Positions 54,788 to 64,000 of a DNA stretch of 64,000 nucleotides are shown here, piece by piece; within the stretch, counting starts at the first letter, position 1, and the number at the start of each line of letters is the position of its first letter. The stretch lies in the NCBI RefSeq assembly GCF_902167145.1, contig NC_050101.1:130416990-130480989 (forward strand), read 5' to 3'. The translations under genes were made by a program, and so were the position numbers. This DNA is from Zea mays. Its lineage: Eukaryota > Streptophyta > Magnoliopsida > Poales > Poaceae. Under the pieces are notes generated by a model, which did no database searches, was not told the DNA's origin, and worked only from the letters and a program-made list of their open reading frames with translations.

Positions 54788-57700
54788 CTAAACCACCCGA
54801 CTTTGAGCTAGGAGGTAAGAAAATCCCTTAGCCCCAGCCAAAGACCACAAGAAAGCTTCCTCCCTGGCCAGCCGAACGGTCACCACCAAATTTGGATGGG
54901 AGCCATTGAAGACAACACCATTTCTATGCTTCCACAACATCCAAGCGCCTAAAGCAACCAAGGAGTCAAAGCCCTTTTTACTCAGTCCACCCAACCGAGC
55001 ACTATTGAAGCACCACCAGTGATCAAAATCATCTATATCCTGTCCTGGAAGGAAGTCCTGCAAACCAAAAGGCCTTAGCAACTCAAACCAGAAATGTCGC
55101 GCGAAGGAGCAGCCCACCAGCAGATGGTTGATAGTCTCTTCATGTTGATCACAGAGCGGGCAAAGAAGCGACTGAGTCAATCCTCGTCTAGCCAATCTAT
55201 CTGCTGTCCAACATTTGTTGTGAGCCACAAGCCATAGAAAAAACCGACATTTGCTTTGCTAGGGGCCCAAGTCTTCCAAATTCGATCAGCCTGCTTGAAA
55301 AACACCGAGCCATGGAACATAGCACTGTAAGCGGATTTTGAAGAATAATCCCCAGAAGTAGAAAACCTCCAAACATGACGATCTTGCACATTGGGCTGCA
55401 GCAAGGTTCCTTCCAAAATCTCAGCCAAATCCAAAAACTGCACCCATAAAGCATAGGAAAGAGCTCCCTGAACATCTTGAACCCAACTCAAATTAGTCAA
55501 GGCATCCTTCACCAATCTACTTTTGGTAACCTTTCTAGGAATAGAGGCAAACACAGCCGGGGCAATCTCTTGGATGAAGTGCCCATGCAGCCATTTATCA
55601 GTCCAAAAAAGCGTGTTTAATCCATTTCCAATCTCAGTATACACAGCAGAATTGAAAAGGCACACCACTTCCTTTGTGAAATGAAGCGGAAAAACAGCCC
55701 ACGGCCTCCCTGGATCTGATTTCTGCAACCAAAGCCACCTGACTCTAAGGGCCCAACCAAACAGTTTTAAATCAAAAAGACCAAGACCACCCAATTCTTT
55801 AGGACGAGTGACTTTACTCCAAGCCAAAGAACAGTGCCCTCCCTTGATTTCTTTCCTGCCTTTCCAAAGGAAAGCTCTCCTTAATCTGTCAATTGCCTTG
55901 ATTTCCCAAGCAGGGAGATCCAGGGCCATAGCCAAATACACAAATCTGGAAGTCATAACCGACTGAATATAAACAGCCCGACCAGCCTTGGTCATAAGCA
56001 CCGCCTTCCAACCAGGGAGCATGACTGCAATACGATCAATGATAGATTGCAATTGAGGCCTAGATAGACGTTTTAAGGATAACGGAAGCCCAAGATATTT
56101 GCATGGGAAATTAGACAACTGGCAAGGTAAAGATGCCTGCACTGAAGCCAGAACTTCCTCATCACAATGAATTGGGAAAACATTACTCTTCTGAATGTTG
56201 GTCTTCAGACCCGAGGCTTCACCAAAAAGATGTAAAATCCCCTTAAATACCTCAATATCAACCACATCCGGCCGAAGGAAAACAACCACATCATCCGCAT
56301 ATAAAGAGATCCGGTGGTGAAGGAATCTCGAAGAAAGGGGCTGGAGGACCCCTACGCAGAGGCACGCTGCACCATAATATTAAGGACATCCATAACCAAG
56401 ACGAAGAGCATAGGAGACAATGGGTCCCCCTGACGCAAACCCCGCCGATGATAAATGACTTCTCCCGGGCCGTTAAGCAAAATTTGAGTCGAGGAAGAGG
56501 ATAACAAGCCGCAAACGACGTTGCACCAGATCTGCCCAAAACCCAGCTTGATGAGGACTTCAATTCAAAATGCCCAGGAAACACTATCAAAAGCCTTAGA
56601 AATGTCCAGTTTGACCATGACACGGGGCTGTTTTTGTTGCTGCAAAAAACGGGCAGTGTGTTGTACCAGCATAAAATTATCTTGAATAAACCTTTTCTTG
56701 ATGAAAGCAGATTGATTAGGCGAGACAATATGCTGCAACTTACAAGCCAACCTATTAGCCATAAGTTTAGACACCAGCTTTGCAAAACTATGAATGAGAC
56801 TGATAGGTCTAAAATCTTTGACCTTGTCGGCCCCTTCCAATTTTGGAATGAGGGTGATGAAAGCAGAGTTCAGGCAATTCATGTTGGCAAACTTTCTGGC
56901 CCATACACAGGAAATTGCAGCCATGACATCAATCTTGATTATGGACCAGCAGACCTTGTAAAAACGACCTGTGAACCCGTCTGGACCTGGCGCCTTATCC
57001 AGAGGAAGACTAATAATTGTATTCCAGACCTCATCCGCCGAGAAAGGGCTGTCAAGAGCTTCTAGATCAAATGTGGGAACTCCAAGCTGTTCCAAATCAA
57101 CCGCAGCCCCTCTATTAATTGCAGAACCAAGCAGATTCATATAGAAATCCGTGAACAAGTCCGCCTTCTCCTCCTGGGCAGTGAAAACCTTTCCATCCTC
57201 TGAGACAATTCTAGGGATGAAGCTCTTAGCTTTGCGATACCTCGCATGAGAGTGAAATAAAGCACTATTCGCATCCCCATCCTTCAGCCAACAAATCCGA
57301 GATCGCATCCGGACCAAAGAGCGCCAAAGAGACGCAAAAGCAAGATTGTGCTGTTTTAGATTAAGATTATTACGCAACCAAAATTCTTCATGAGAAAGAC
57401 TTCTACTTTCCTGAGCTATGTCGAGCTGGTGGAGCAGCTCCTTGGCAAGACCAAGCTGTGATCTAATATGACCAACCTTTTTCTCGCCCCAACCTTGAAG
57501 AGCTTTAACCTTGGCCTTGAGCTTCTTGGAGAGAGTGAGCAACGGACAGTGACTAGCAGGGACAGCAGCCCATGCTTCCTCAACAGCTACCAGAAAACCA
57601 TCTAATTTTGTCCAAAAAGCTTCAAAATGAAACCGTGGCTTTCCATGCACAATATCCTTAAGCCCCAGAAGAAGCGGGCAATGGTCTGAATCGAATGAGG

Positions 57701-58369
57701 CCGAACTTTGCAGCAGGGCCCAAGGAAACTGATCATCCCAATCCAAAGAGCAGAAAACACGGTCCAGTTTGACAAGAGTTGGATTATGCTGTCCATTCGA
57801 CCAGGTGTACTTGCGCCCAACCAAAGGCAACTCCTTAAGAGCCAAGTCATCAATCCATCTCCGAAAACTATGCATCATTGGCCTATCCAGATTGGAGTTA
57901 TTCTTATCCTCATCTTTATAAATTAAATTAAAATCCCCAAGGACCAACCAAGGGCCAGAACAGGAAGCACGAATATCTCTCAATTCTTGAAGGAAGGCAA
58001 TTTTGTCCTGGTTGAGCTGGGGACCATACACACAAGTCAGCCACCCGCCCACCACTCCACATCATCAACAGGATGAAAAAGAATTGACAATGAATGATCA
58101 TCCACTCTAGAAACACCAGCCCAGTTTATATGATCTTTCCAAGCAACCAAAATGCCACCACTAGCACCAATCGAAGGGCGAAAGACAAAGTTGGCAAAAT
58201 CTGGTCCAAGCATCCGGATAACCAAAAAACGAGAAATATCCTGCATTTTAGTTTCCTGTAAACAAACCACATCCACTCCAGATGAGACGACCTCAGCCCT
58301 TACAGCATCCTGGCGAGCCGAGGCATTAAGCCCCCTAACATTCAATATGAGAATTTTTGACGGATCCAT
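54788..58369 (-). pseudogene. LINE ORF2: endonuclease, reverse transcriptase, zinc-binding tail (frameshifted)
   Basis: Start ATG at 58369 (MDPSKILILNVRGLNASARQ). APE-type endonuclease motifs: CLQETKM, GDFNLIYKDED and SDHCPLL. A frameshift lies near 58045. RT follows (KAPGPDGFTGRFYK, KLDISKAFDSVSW), broken near 56565 and again before the YADD catalytic box, which is intact at 56290-56301 (ISLYADDVVVF). The zf-RVT region (CPLCDQHEETINHLLVGC) is in yet another frame from 55228. ORF2 normally nicks target DNA and copies its RNA there; this copy cannot. Confidence 0.9.
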
Positions 58370-58424
58370 AAAACACTAGCTTAAGACGACCAACAAACCC
58401 GCAACCCAAGGAAGAGAACCTTCC

Positions 58425-58919
58425 TCAAAGAGTAGCCTCCACAAGCAACGTCTCTTCTGGTAGAGACCAACCGAAGAGAGAGGCAAGGGCTTGGATCTGC
58501 ACCTGGGATAGAGAATTGCTGAAAATGCTACTATATTCCTCCAGCGCCTCTTGACTCAGAGAATCCCCATCATGGATCACTCCCAGTGTCTTCATAATGG
58601 TCTTCTTGCTTTTCTTGAAAGAAGAAAGGCGTTGGTGACACTCAACCCCGACGCCAGCAACACGCCTGCTGCGCCTAGGAGTAGCCACCCGCCCCCCAGG
58701 CAGTTTTTTCTTTCTAAGGGGGTTGGGGGCAGGGTTCTCCAACACAGCATCCACCTCTTTGGTAATACTGGACAAGAACTCGGACACCCTTGAGGTTGAA
58801 ACATCAACAGCAGGAGCCGGTGGTTGAGACGGAGAGCTCCCCAAGGCTGTTTCCTCAACCCTCCTCGCTCCTCGGCGACGCCGAAAGTAAACTTGAATAG
58901 GTTTTGGGCGGAGGAGCAA
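58425..58919 (-). pseudogene. LINE ORF1 C-terminal part
   Basis: A basic, Pro-rich stretch (RRVAGVGVECHQRLSS, FKKSKKTIMKTLG) and a terminal SQVQIQALASLFGW motif, as at the end of ORF1 in plant L1 elements, which encodes an RNA-binding protein. It is open up to the junction with element F. Confidence 0.75.
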
Positions 58920-58937
58920 GGGAGGGGAGGTGGCAGC

Positions 58938-59032
58938 TGTTAAGGCCCATTAGGCCCAGGCCCTACTGGCTATATATATTACCTACAGTCCTTAGGGACC
59001 TTTATCAATTATCTATCCCAAGGTTAGTAACA
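58938..59032 (+). repeat. Element F 5' LTR (95 bp)
   Basis: TG...CA, with TATATATATT at about 58971-58980 as the only TATA-like signal. Confidence 0.93.
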
Positions 59033-59044
59033 TGGTAACAGAGC
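59033..59044 (+). promoter_or_regulatory. Element F primer-binding site
   Basis: TGGTAACAGAGC, directly after the LTR, one base off the common initiator tRNA-Met site. Confidence 0.8.
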
Positions 59045-59859
59045 AGGTTACGAAACCCTAATTTTTTTTCAGCCGCCGTCGCGGCTGTTTCTCCGCCCAG
59101 CCGCCGTCGCGGCCCTTCCCCACCCAGCTGCCACAGTCGCGGATCCGGCCGCCGTCGCGGATCCGGCTTTCCCTGCCTCTGCTCCATCGTGGATCCGTCC
59201 GCCTCTGCCTCTGCTCCGTCGCGGGTCCGCTCCTACCTCTGCTCCGTCGGCCTGTCCTGCGCGGATCCGGCCGCCGTCCCTCAGCTCCTGCCCGCAAGGA
59301 GCCGCGGATCCGGCGGCGCTCCTTCCCTGTGCGCGGCCTGTCGCGCCGCGGATCCGGTCTTCCCTGTGCGCGGTGCGGTGGCCGCCCCTGTGCGCGGCGC
59401 TCTTCCCGGCGGCCGTCCCTGCGCGGCGCTCTTCTGCACTGTCTCGCGCGGCCACCGATCCGGCCGCCCTGTCCCGCGCCGCGGATCCGGCCGTCCCTGC
59501 GCGACGCTCTTCCCGGCGGCCGTCCCTGTGCGAGGCGCTCTCGGCGCAGCGCGCTCGCGGATCCGGTCGCGAATCCTGCAGTCCCTGTGCGCAGCGCGCT
59601 CCCCTGTGCTCTTGCGTGCGAGGTGCTGCGCGCTTTGCTGTCCCTGCGTCGCTGCGCTGTCTGCTCTGCTTCTCCAGCAACAGGGACGCCGTCAGCCTGC
59701 TGTCATCTGCACCAACGCGGTCACCTTGCCTAGATCTGTTTCGGCAACGTGGTCCTCTCCGATCAGTCAAGAATTCGCCTACCACTTGTGCTGATCTGCT
59801 TGGAATCAGTCTCCTGCCAGAAATTTTGGTACTCTCTGACTGTTCTCTTGCTATTCAAT
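59045..59859 (+). other. Element F untranslated leader, GC-rich and repetitive
   Basis: About 815 bp. Repeated CGCGGATCCGGCCG, GCCGCCGTCGCGG and CCCTGCGCGGCGCTCTTCC-like words at 59075-59640. Its base composition is far from the AT-rich gag-pol. Open frames on both strands follow from the GC content. I prefer the gag start at 59860 over the in-frame ATG at 59749 because the gag-like sequence begins there. Confidence 0.7.
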
Positions 59860-62800
59860 ATGTCAACCAATGCTATTGTTGTCAATATTGTGCTCGATGG
59901 TCAGAATTATCCCGAATGGGCTTTCTGTGTTCAGACTGCATTACGAGGTCATGGTTTACTATTTCATTTAACTGAAGATTCACCAGTCCTAGCAGCCGAT
60001 AGAAGCAATGCTGCTGCAATCAAGACTTGGCAGATCAATGATGGCAAGGTAATGGCTGCTATGGTCAATAGCACTAAACCAACTATGATTATGAGTCTGT
60101 CTAAATTCACCACTGCTAAGGCTATCTGGTCACATCTGAAGGACCGGTTTGTTCACGACAGCGGTGCTCTTTTACATACCCTCATGCAACAGACTCATGT
60201 CATTGAGCAACATGATATGTCCATCGATGAATACTATTCAGCCTTTGATCGTCTTATGAGTGCATTGACCTCCATGGTGCCTGCTTGTACTGCTGTGCCT
60301 TGTCCCGCCCACAAGTTCATTGAGAAATTCTTTACCTACAGATTTGTTATGGGAGTTCGACCTGAGTTTGATTCCCTTCGCGCAAGGCTGCTTCACAGTT
60401 CGGATACTCTCACCATGGCTCAGGCATTGTCCGAATTGCTTGCTGAAGAGACTCGTCTGAAGTCTATGTCCTCTATTTCTGGTCTGAGTTCTCACAGTGT
60501 GTTGGCTGCTGCTCAGAGGTCTAGGAACATCTCCTTTCAGCCTTGTGAACACTGCAAAAAGACCACTCATCGGTCTGAGAACTGCTTTGCTAAGTTTCCA
60601 GAGAAGCTGGCTGATTTTCGTGTCCGTCGTGCTACTCGTGGTCGTGGTACAGGACCATCTCCTAGAGGCTCAGTTGCGGTTGCTGCTACTTCATCTGCTG
60701 GTGCTCTGTCATCATCCTGGGTTCTTGATTCTGGAGCTTCCTTTCATGTGACATCTGATCAGTCACGGCTGGCGTCTACTACACCTGTCACCGAGGGTAC
60801 TTCTGTTCAGACTGCTGATGGTACATTATGTCATGTCACCCACAAGGGTTCTCTTTCTGATCCAACTTTTACTGTCCCAAATATATTTTTTGTCCCTCAG
60901 TTATCCATGGATCTACTATCAGTTGGTCAAATTACCGATCACAATTGTTTTGTTGGATTTGATGACTCATCTTGTTTTGTACAGGATCGCAAAACAGGAG
61001 ATGTGATTGGGACTGGCCGTCGCCGTAAATCTTCGCCTCGCCTCTACATCTTGGACACTTTGCGTCTTCCTTCATCCCCTACTACTACACCTCATGTGCT
61101 CGCTGCTTCGGGCCCCACGACGTCATTCACCCAGTGGCATCATCGTCTGGGTCACTTATGTGGATCCCGTCTGTCTACTCTAATAAAGTCAGGATGTTTA
61201 GGCTCTACTCATGTTGAGTCTAGTTTTCATTGTAAAGGTTGTCATCTTGGAAAACAAATACAGCTTCCATATTTTACTAGTACTTCCCATTCTGCTAAAC
61301 CTTTTGATCTAATTCACTCTGATGTTTGGGGTCCAGCTCCGTTTGTTTCTAAAGGTGGTCATAAATATTATGTCATTTTTATTGATGATCATTCTCGTTA
61401 TACTTGGATTTACTTCATGAAACGCCGTTCGGAATTGCCTTCTATTTACAAGTCCTTCATTCGCATGGTTCACACCCAGTTTTCTGCTACTATTAAAATT
61501 TTTCGTTCAGATTCTGGTGGTGAATTCCTATCTGATAATTTTCGCCAGATATTGAGCATAGAGGGTACTCTAGCTCAACTTTCTTGTCCTGGTGCTCATG
61601 CCCAAAATGGTGTTGCTGAACGCAAACACCGTCATATTATTGAGAGTGCTCGTACTCTTTTGATATCTTCTTTTGTACCTTCACACTTTTGGAGTGAAGC
61701 TGTTTCCACTGCCGTCTATCTCATTAATAGACAACCTTCATCTAAACTTTCTGGTAAATCACCGGGTGAAGTTCTTTTTGGGACTTCTCCACGATATGAC
61801 CATCTTCGTGTGTTTGGATGTATATGTTATGTCTTGTTACCACCACGTGAGCGGACCAAATTGACTGCTCAATCTGTAGAGTGTGTATTCCTTGGATACA
61901 GTCCTGAACACAAAGGCTATCGTTGTTATGATCCATCTACTCGTCGTATTCGGATTTCTAGAGATGTGAGTTTCAATGAAAATCGCCCCTTCTTTCACAA
62001 CCAGTCTACTCACTCCACCTATTATCCCACAGAATCTACCTCTTTCATGTGTCTTCCTTCCATTCCTGCATCTGAACCATCATCTTCTACATCCACATCT
62101 GATGTTCTCATTCCCATAACACCACCTTCCACCTCCACGTCATCCACCTCTTACTCTTCCAAACCACCTATCATCCAAACCTACATTCGTCGTTCCCGCT
62201 CTATTCCTACGGCTGGTCCTGATACTGATCTTGTACCTGATTCTTGTACTAACAATAATGAGTTTAATGATGTTTTTAATCAGGGATACCGTCTTCGTGA
62301 CCGTGGTACCATTGAACCTCCAGATCGCTATGGTTTTCCACGGGCTGGTGTGGCAATTGTTGAACCCACTACATATCAGGAAGCTTCTGGGATTCTTGAG
62401 TGGCAGCTAGCTATGATTGATGAATTGGCTGCTCTTGAACGCACTGGTACATGGGATATTGTTCCTTTACCCTCGCATGCTGTTCCTATCACATGTAAAT
62501 GGGTCTTCAAAGTTAAGACAAAATCAGATGGTTCCATTGAGAGGTATAAAGCTCGTCTTGTGGCCCGTGGTTTTCAACAGACTCAAGGACTTGATTATGA
62601 TGAGACTTTTGCACCTGTTGCGCATATGACTACTGTTCGAACCTTGATTGCTGTTGCGGCCTCCTCTTCTTGGACTATATCCCAGATGGATGTCAAGAAT
62701 GCTTTTCTTAATGGCGATCTACAAGAAGAAGTTTATATGCATCCTCCTCCAGGGGTTGATACTCCCTCAGGGCATGTTTGTCGTCTTCGTCGCGCATTGT

Positions 62801-63894
62801 ATGGGCTGAAACAAGCTCCTCGTGCTTGGTTTGAGCGATTCATCTCTGTCATCACAGCTGCTGGTTTTTCTTCTAGTGAACATGATCCTGCATTGTTTGT
62901 TCATGTCTCTCCAAAAGGTCGTACCTTACTACTATTATATGTGGATGATATGCTGATTACAGGTGACAACTCAGAACATATTTCTCATGTCAAGCTACAC
63001 CTTAGTAAGGAATTTCAGATGTCTGATCTGGGCCCGCTTAGCTATTTCTTGGGCATTGAAGTTCAGCAAACTCAAAAAGGTTTTTATCTGTCTCAGTCGA
63101 AATATATACAAGATCTTCTTGATCGCTCTGGACTTACTGATACTCGCACTGTTGCAACACCGATGGATATTCATTTAAAACTTCGTCCGAAGGATGGGAC
63201 CCCACTAGCAGATCCAACTCGGTATCGTCATATTGTGGGTAGTCTTGTTTATCTCACTATCACCAGACCTGATATTGCTCATGATGTTCATATGTTGAGC
63301 CAATTTGTATCAACACCTACTTCGGTTCATTATGGTCATTTGCTTCGTGTGCTTCGATATTTACGTGGGACAAGATCCAGATGTTCACTCTATGCTTCAG
63401 ATAGCCCACTTCAGCTTCATGCGTATTCAGATGCCACTTGGGCCAGTGATCCTGTTGACCGTTGTTCTACTACAGGTTACTGTATTCTCCTTGGGTCATC
63501 TCCCATTGCATGGAAATCCAAGAAGCAAGCAGCCATTTCTCGTTCTAGTGCTGAAGCCGAACTTCGGGCACTTGCTACTACCACTGCTGAAATTATTTGG
63601 TTGCGCTGGCTCTTGGCTGATCTTGGTGTCTCTTGTGACACTTCTACACCTCTGTTATGTGATAACTTGAGCGCTATACAGATTGCTCATGATCCAGTGA
63701 AGCATGAACTTACTAAACACATAGGTGTTGATGCATCCTTTACTCGATTCCATTGTCAGCGGAAGACTATTGATCTTCAATATGTGCCCTCAGAATATCA
63801 ATTGGCAGATTTCTTCACCAAAGCACAAACAAGAGCACAACATCAGTTTCACTTGATCAAACTCAAAGCTTCAGATCCTCCATTTCCACCTTGA
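59860..63894 (+). CDS. Element F copia gag-pol polyprotein (intact)
   Basis: 1,344 residues, no stop or frameshift. Gag covers about 1-225. A CCHC zinc knuckle is at about 229-242 ([14 protein letters not shown]). The aspartic protease has DSG at 290-292 ([10 protein letters not shown]). The integrase has its HHCC region at about 427-461, then catalytic Asp 488 (HSDVWGP), Asp 551 (RSDSGGEF) and Glu 587 (NGVAERKH), with exactly 35 residues between the last two. The RT domain begins near 865 (GTWDIVPLP), with YVDD at 1027-1030. RNase H has Asp 1191 ([10 protein letters not shown]) and [10 protein letters not shown]. The order PR-INT-RT-RH defines Ty1/copia. All catalytic residues I can check are present, so it could still be active. 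How gag is made in excess from a single frame is not visible. Confidence 0.95.
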   Translation: MSTNAIVVNIVLDGQNYPEWAFCVQTALRGHGLLFHLTEDSPVLAADRSNAAAIKTWQINDGKVMAAMVNSTKPTMIMSLSKFTTAKAIWSHLKDRFVHDSGALLHTLMQQTHVIEQHDMSIDEYYSAFDRLMSALTSMVPACTAVPCPAHKFIEKFFTYRFVMGVRPEFDSLRARLLHSSDTLTMAQALSELLAEETRLKSMSSISGLSSHSVLAAAQRSRNISFQPCEHCKKTTHRSENCFAKFPEKLADFRVRRATRGRGTGPSPRGSVAVAATSSAGALSSSWVLDSGASFHVTSDQSRLASTTPVTEGTSVQTADGTLCHVTHKGSLSDPTFTVPNIFFVPQLSMDLLSVGQITDHNCFVGFDDSSCFVQDRKTGDVIGTGRRRKSSPRLYILDTLRLPSSPTTTPHVLAASGPTTSFTQWHHRLGHLCGSRLSTLIKSGCLGSTHVESSFHCKGCHLGKQIQLPYFTSTSHSAKPFDLIHSDVWGPAPFVSKGGHKYYVIFIDDHSRYTWIYFMKRRSELPSIYKSFIRMVHTQFSATIKIFRSDSGGEFLSDNFRQILSIEGTLAQLSCPGAHAQNGVAERKHRHIIESARTLLISSFVPSHFWSEAVSTAVYLINRQPSSKLSGKSPGEVLFGTSPRYDHLRVFGCICYVLLPPRERTKLTAQSVECVFLGYSPEHKGYRCYDPSTRRIRISRDVSFNENRPFFHNQSTHSTYYPTESTSFMCLPSIPASEPSSSTSTSDVLIPITPPSTSTSSTSYSSKPPIIQTYIRRSRSIPTAGPDTDLVPDSCTNNNEFNDVFNQGYRLRDRGTIEPPDRYGFPRAGVAIVEPTTYQEASGILEWQLAMIDELAALERTGTWDIVPLPSHAVPITCKWVFKVKTKSDGSIERYKARLVARGFQQTQGLDYDETFAPVAHMTTVRTLIAVAASSSWTISQMDVKNAFLNGDLQEEVYMHPPPGVDTPSGHVCRLRRALYGLKQAPRAWFERFISVITAAGFSSSEHDPALFVHVSPKGRTLLLLYVDDMLITGDNSEHISHVKLHLSKEFQMSDLGPLSYFLGIEVQQTQKGFYLSQSKYIQDLLDRSGLTDTRTVATPMDIHLKLRPKDGTPLADPTRYRHIVGSLVYLTITRPDIAHDVHMLSQFVSTPTSVHYGHLLRVLRYLRGTRSRCSLYASDSPLQLHAYSDATWASDPVDRCSTTGYCILLGSSPIAWKSKKQAAISRSSAEAELRALATTTAEIIWLRWLLADLGVSCDTSTPLLCDNLSAIQIAHDPVKHELTKHIGVDASFTRFHCQRKTIDLQYVPSEYQLADFFTKAQTRAQHQFHLIKLKASDPPFPP

Positions 63895-63908
63895 GTTTGA
63901 GGAGGGGT

Positions 63909-64000
63909 GTTAAGGCCCATTAGGCCCAGGCCATACTGGCTATATATATTACCTACAGTCCTTAGGGACCTTTATCAATTATCTATCCCAAGGTTAGTAA
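63909..64000 (+). repeat. Element F 3' LTR (incomplete at the window edge)
   Basis: Matches 58938-59030 with one substitution. Preceded by TTGAGGAGGGG. Confidence 0.93.

Larger units (their letters stand above)
54581..58937 (-). mobile_element. L1-type LINE, minus strand, nearly full ORF2
   Basis: On the minus strand: ORF1 tail (58919-58425), ORF2 endonuclease, RT and zf-RVT (58369-54788), then a 3' UTR ending GATGCGCAGCTCTCCTGCG, TTCGAG and six A (54581-54586). ORF1 sequence continues up to the copia LTR at 58938 without a visible end, so the LINE was probably cut by element F and its 5' part may lie right of the window. Confidence 0.9.
58938..64000 (+). mobile_element. Element F: copia retrotransposon with 95-bp LTRs and open gag-pol
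   Basis: 5' LTR 58938-59032 (TGTTAAGGCC ... GTTAGTAACA), primer site, long GC-rich leader, one uninterrupted gag-pol frame, polypurine tract (GAGGAGGGG) and the start of the 3' LTR at 63909, cut by the window end two bases short. The two LTRs differ at one visible position (CCCTAC vs CCATAC). Five bases before the 5' LTR are GCAGC; the expected duplicate lies just outside the window. Confidence 0.95.

Noticed and set aside
59069..59785. 238-residue minus-strand frame and several plus-strand frames in the copia leader
   Set aside because: All are Arg/Ala/Gly-rich by-products of repeated GC-rich words, with no conserved domain.

Overview
The window looks like a grass nuclear genome, most likely maize or a close relative. 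This is inferred from the types and sizes of repeat present: Tat-type gypsy elements, a chromovirus with 3.4-kb LTRs, Sirevirus-type copia LTRs, Tourist and Stowaway MITEs, and L1-type LINEs. Nearly all of it is transposable-element DNA in nested insertions. I can support only two host genes: an early nodulin-like (phytocyanin) gene at 40.0-40.9 kb on the plus strand, and the 3' end of a PDS5/Tudor-type cohesion-factor gene at 50.6-52.2 kb on the minus strand.

Layout, left to right. 1-31,620 is one old Ty3/gypsy element on the minus strand (element C). It is split by two later gypsy insertions. Element A (plus strand, 4,455-15,970) has LTRs of 1,674 and 1,797 bp and a 5-bp target duplication, CCACC. 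Element B (minus strand, 20,199-30,701) has 3.41-kb LTRs and target duplication GCGTG. C itself appears to sit in a much older, stop-riddled plus-strand gypsy relic (G, 31,621-35,190). 35.2-39.45 kb holds CACTA-type sequence with a Tourist-like element (TSD TAA) inserted in it, and a 2.25-kb hAT element (TSD CCTAAATT) inserted in that.

The phytocyanin gene follows, then a MITE-rich spacer (41.3-43.0 kb). Next is an apparent solo Sirevirus LTR (42,989-48,506, minus strand) split by a gag-only Sirevirus derivative (D, 43,840-48,122, TSD GTCAC). The tail of the PDS5-like gene comes next; its upstream intron is filled by a 5'-truncated plus-strand LINE, then a minus-strand LINE. The window ends in an almost complete copia element (F, from 58,938) with a 1,344-codon open gag-pol and LTRs of only 95 bp.

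Apart from F, every pol gene seen is broken. B has nearly identical LTRs around a broken pol with no gag, so it was probably moved in trans. The strongest second-look items are F, B, a three-tier hairpin in the 3' region of the hAT element, the antisense coiled-coil reading frame of C, the foreign-looking segment at the end of A's integrase, and the 13-residue repeat array in the PDS5-like tail. Nothing resembling a prokaryotic-type system (CRISPR, operon, phage) is present.
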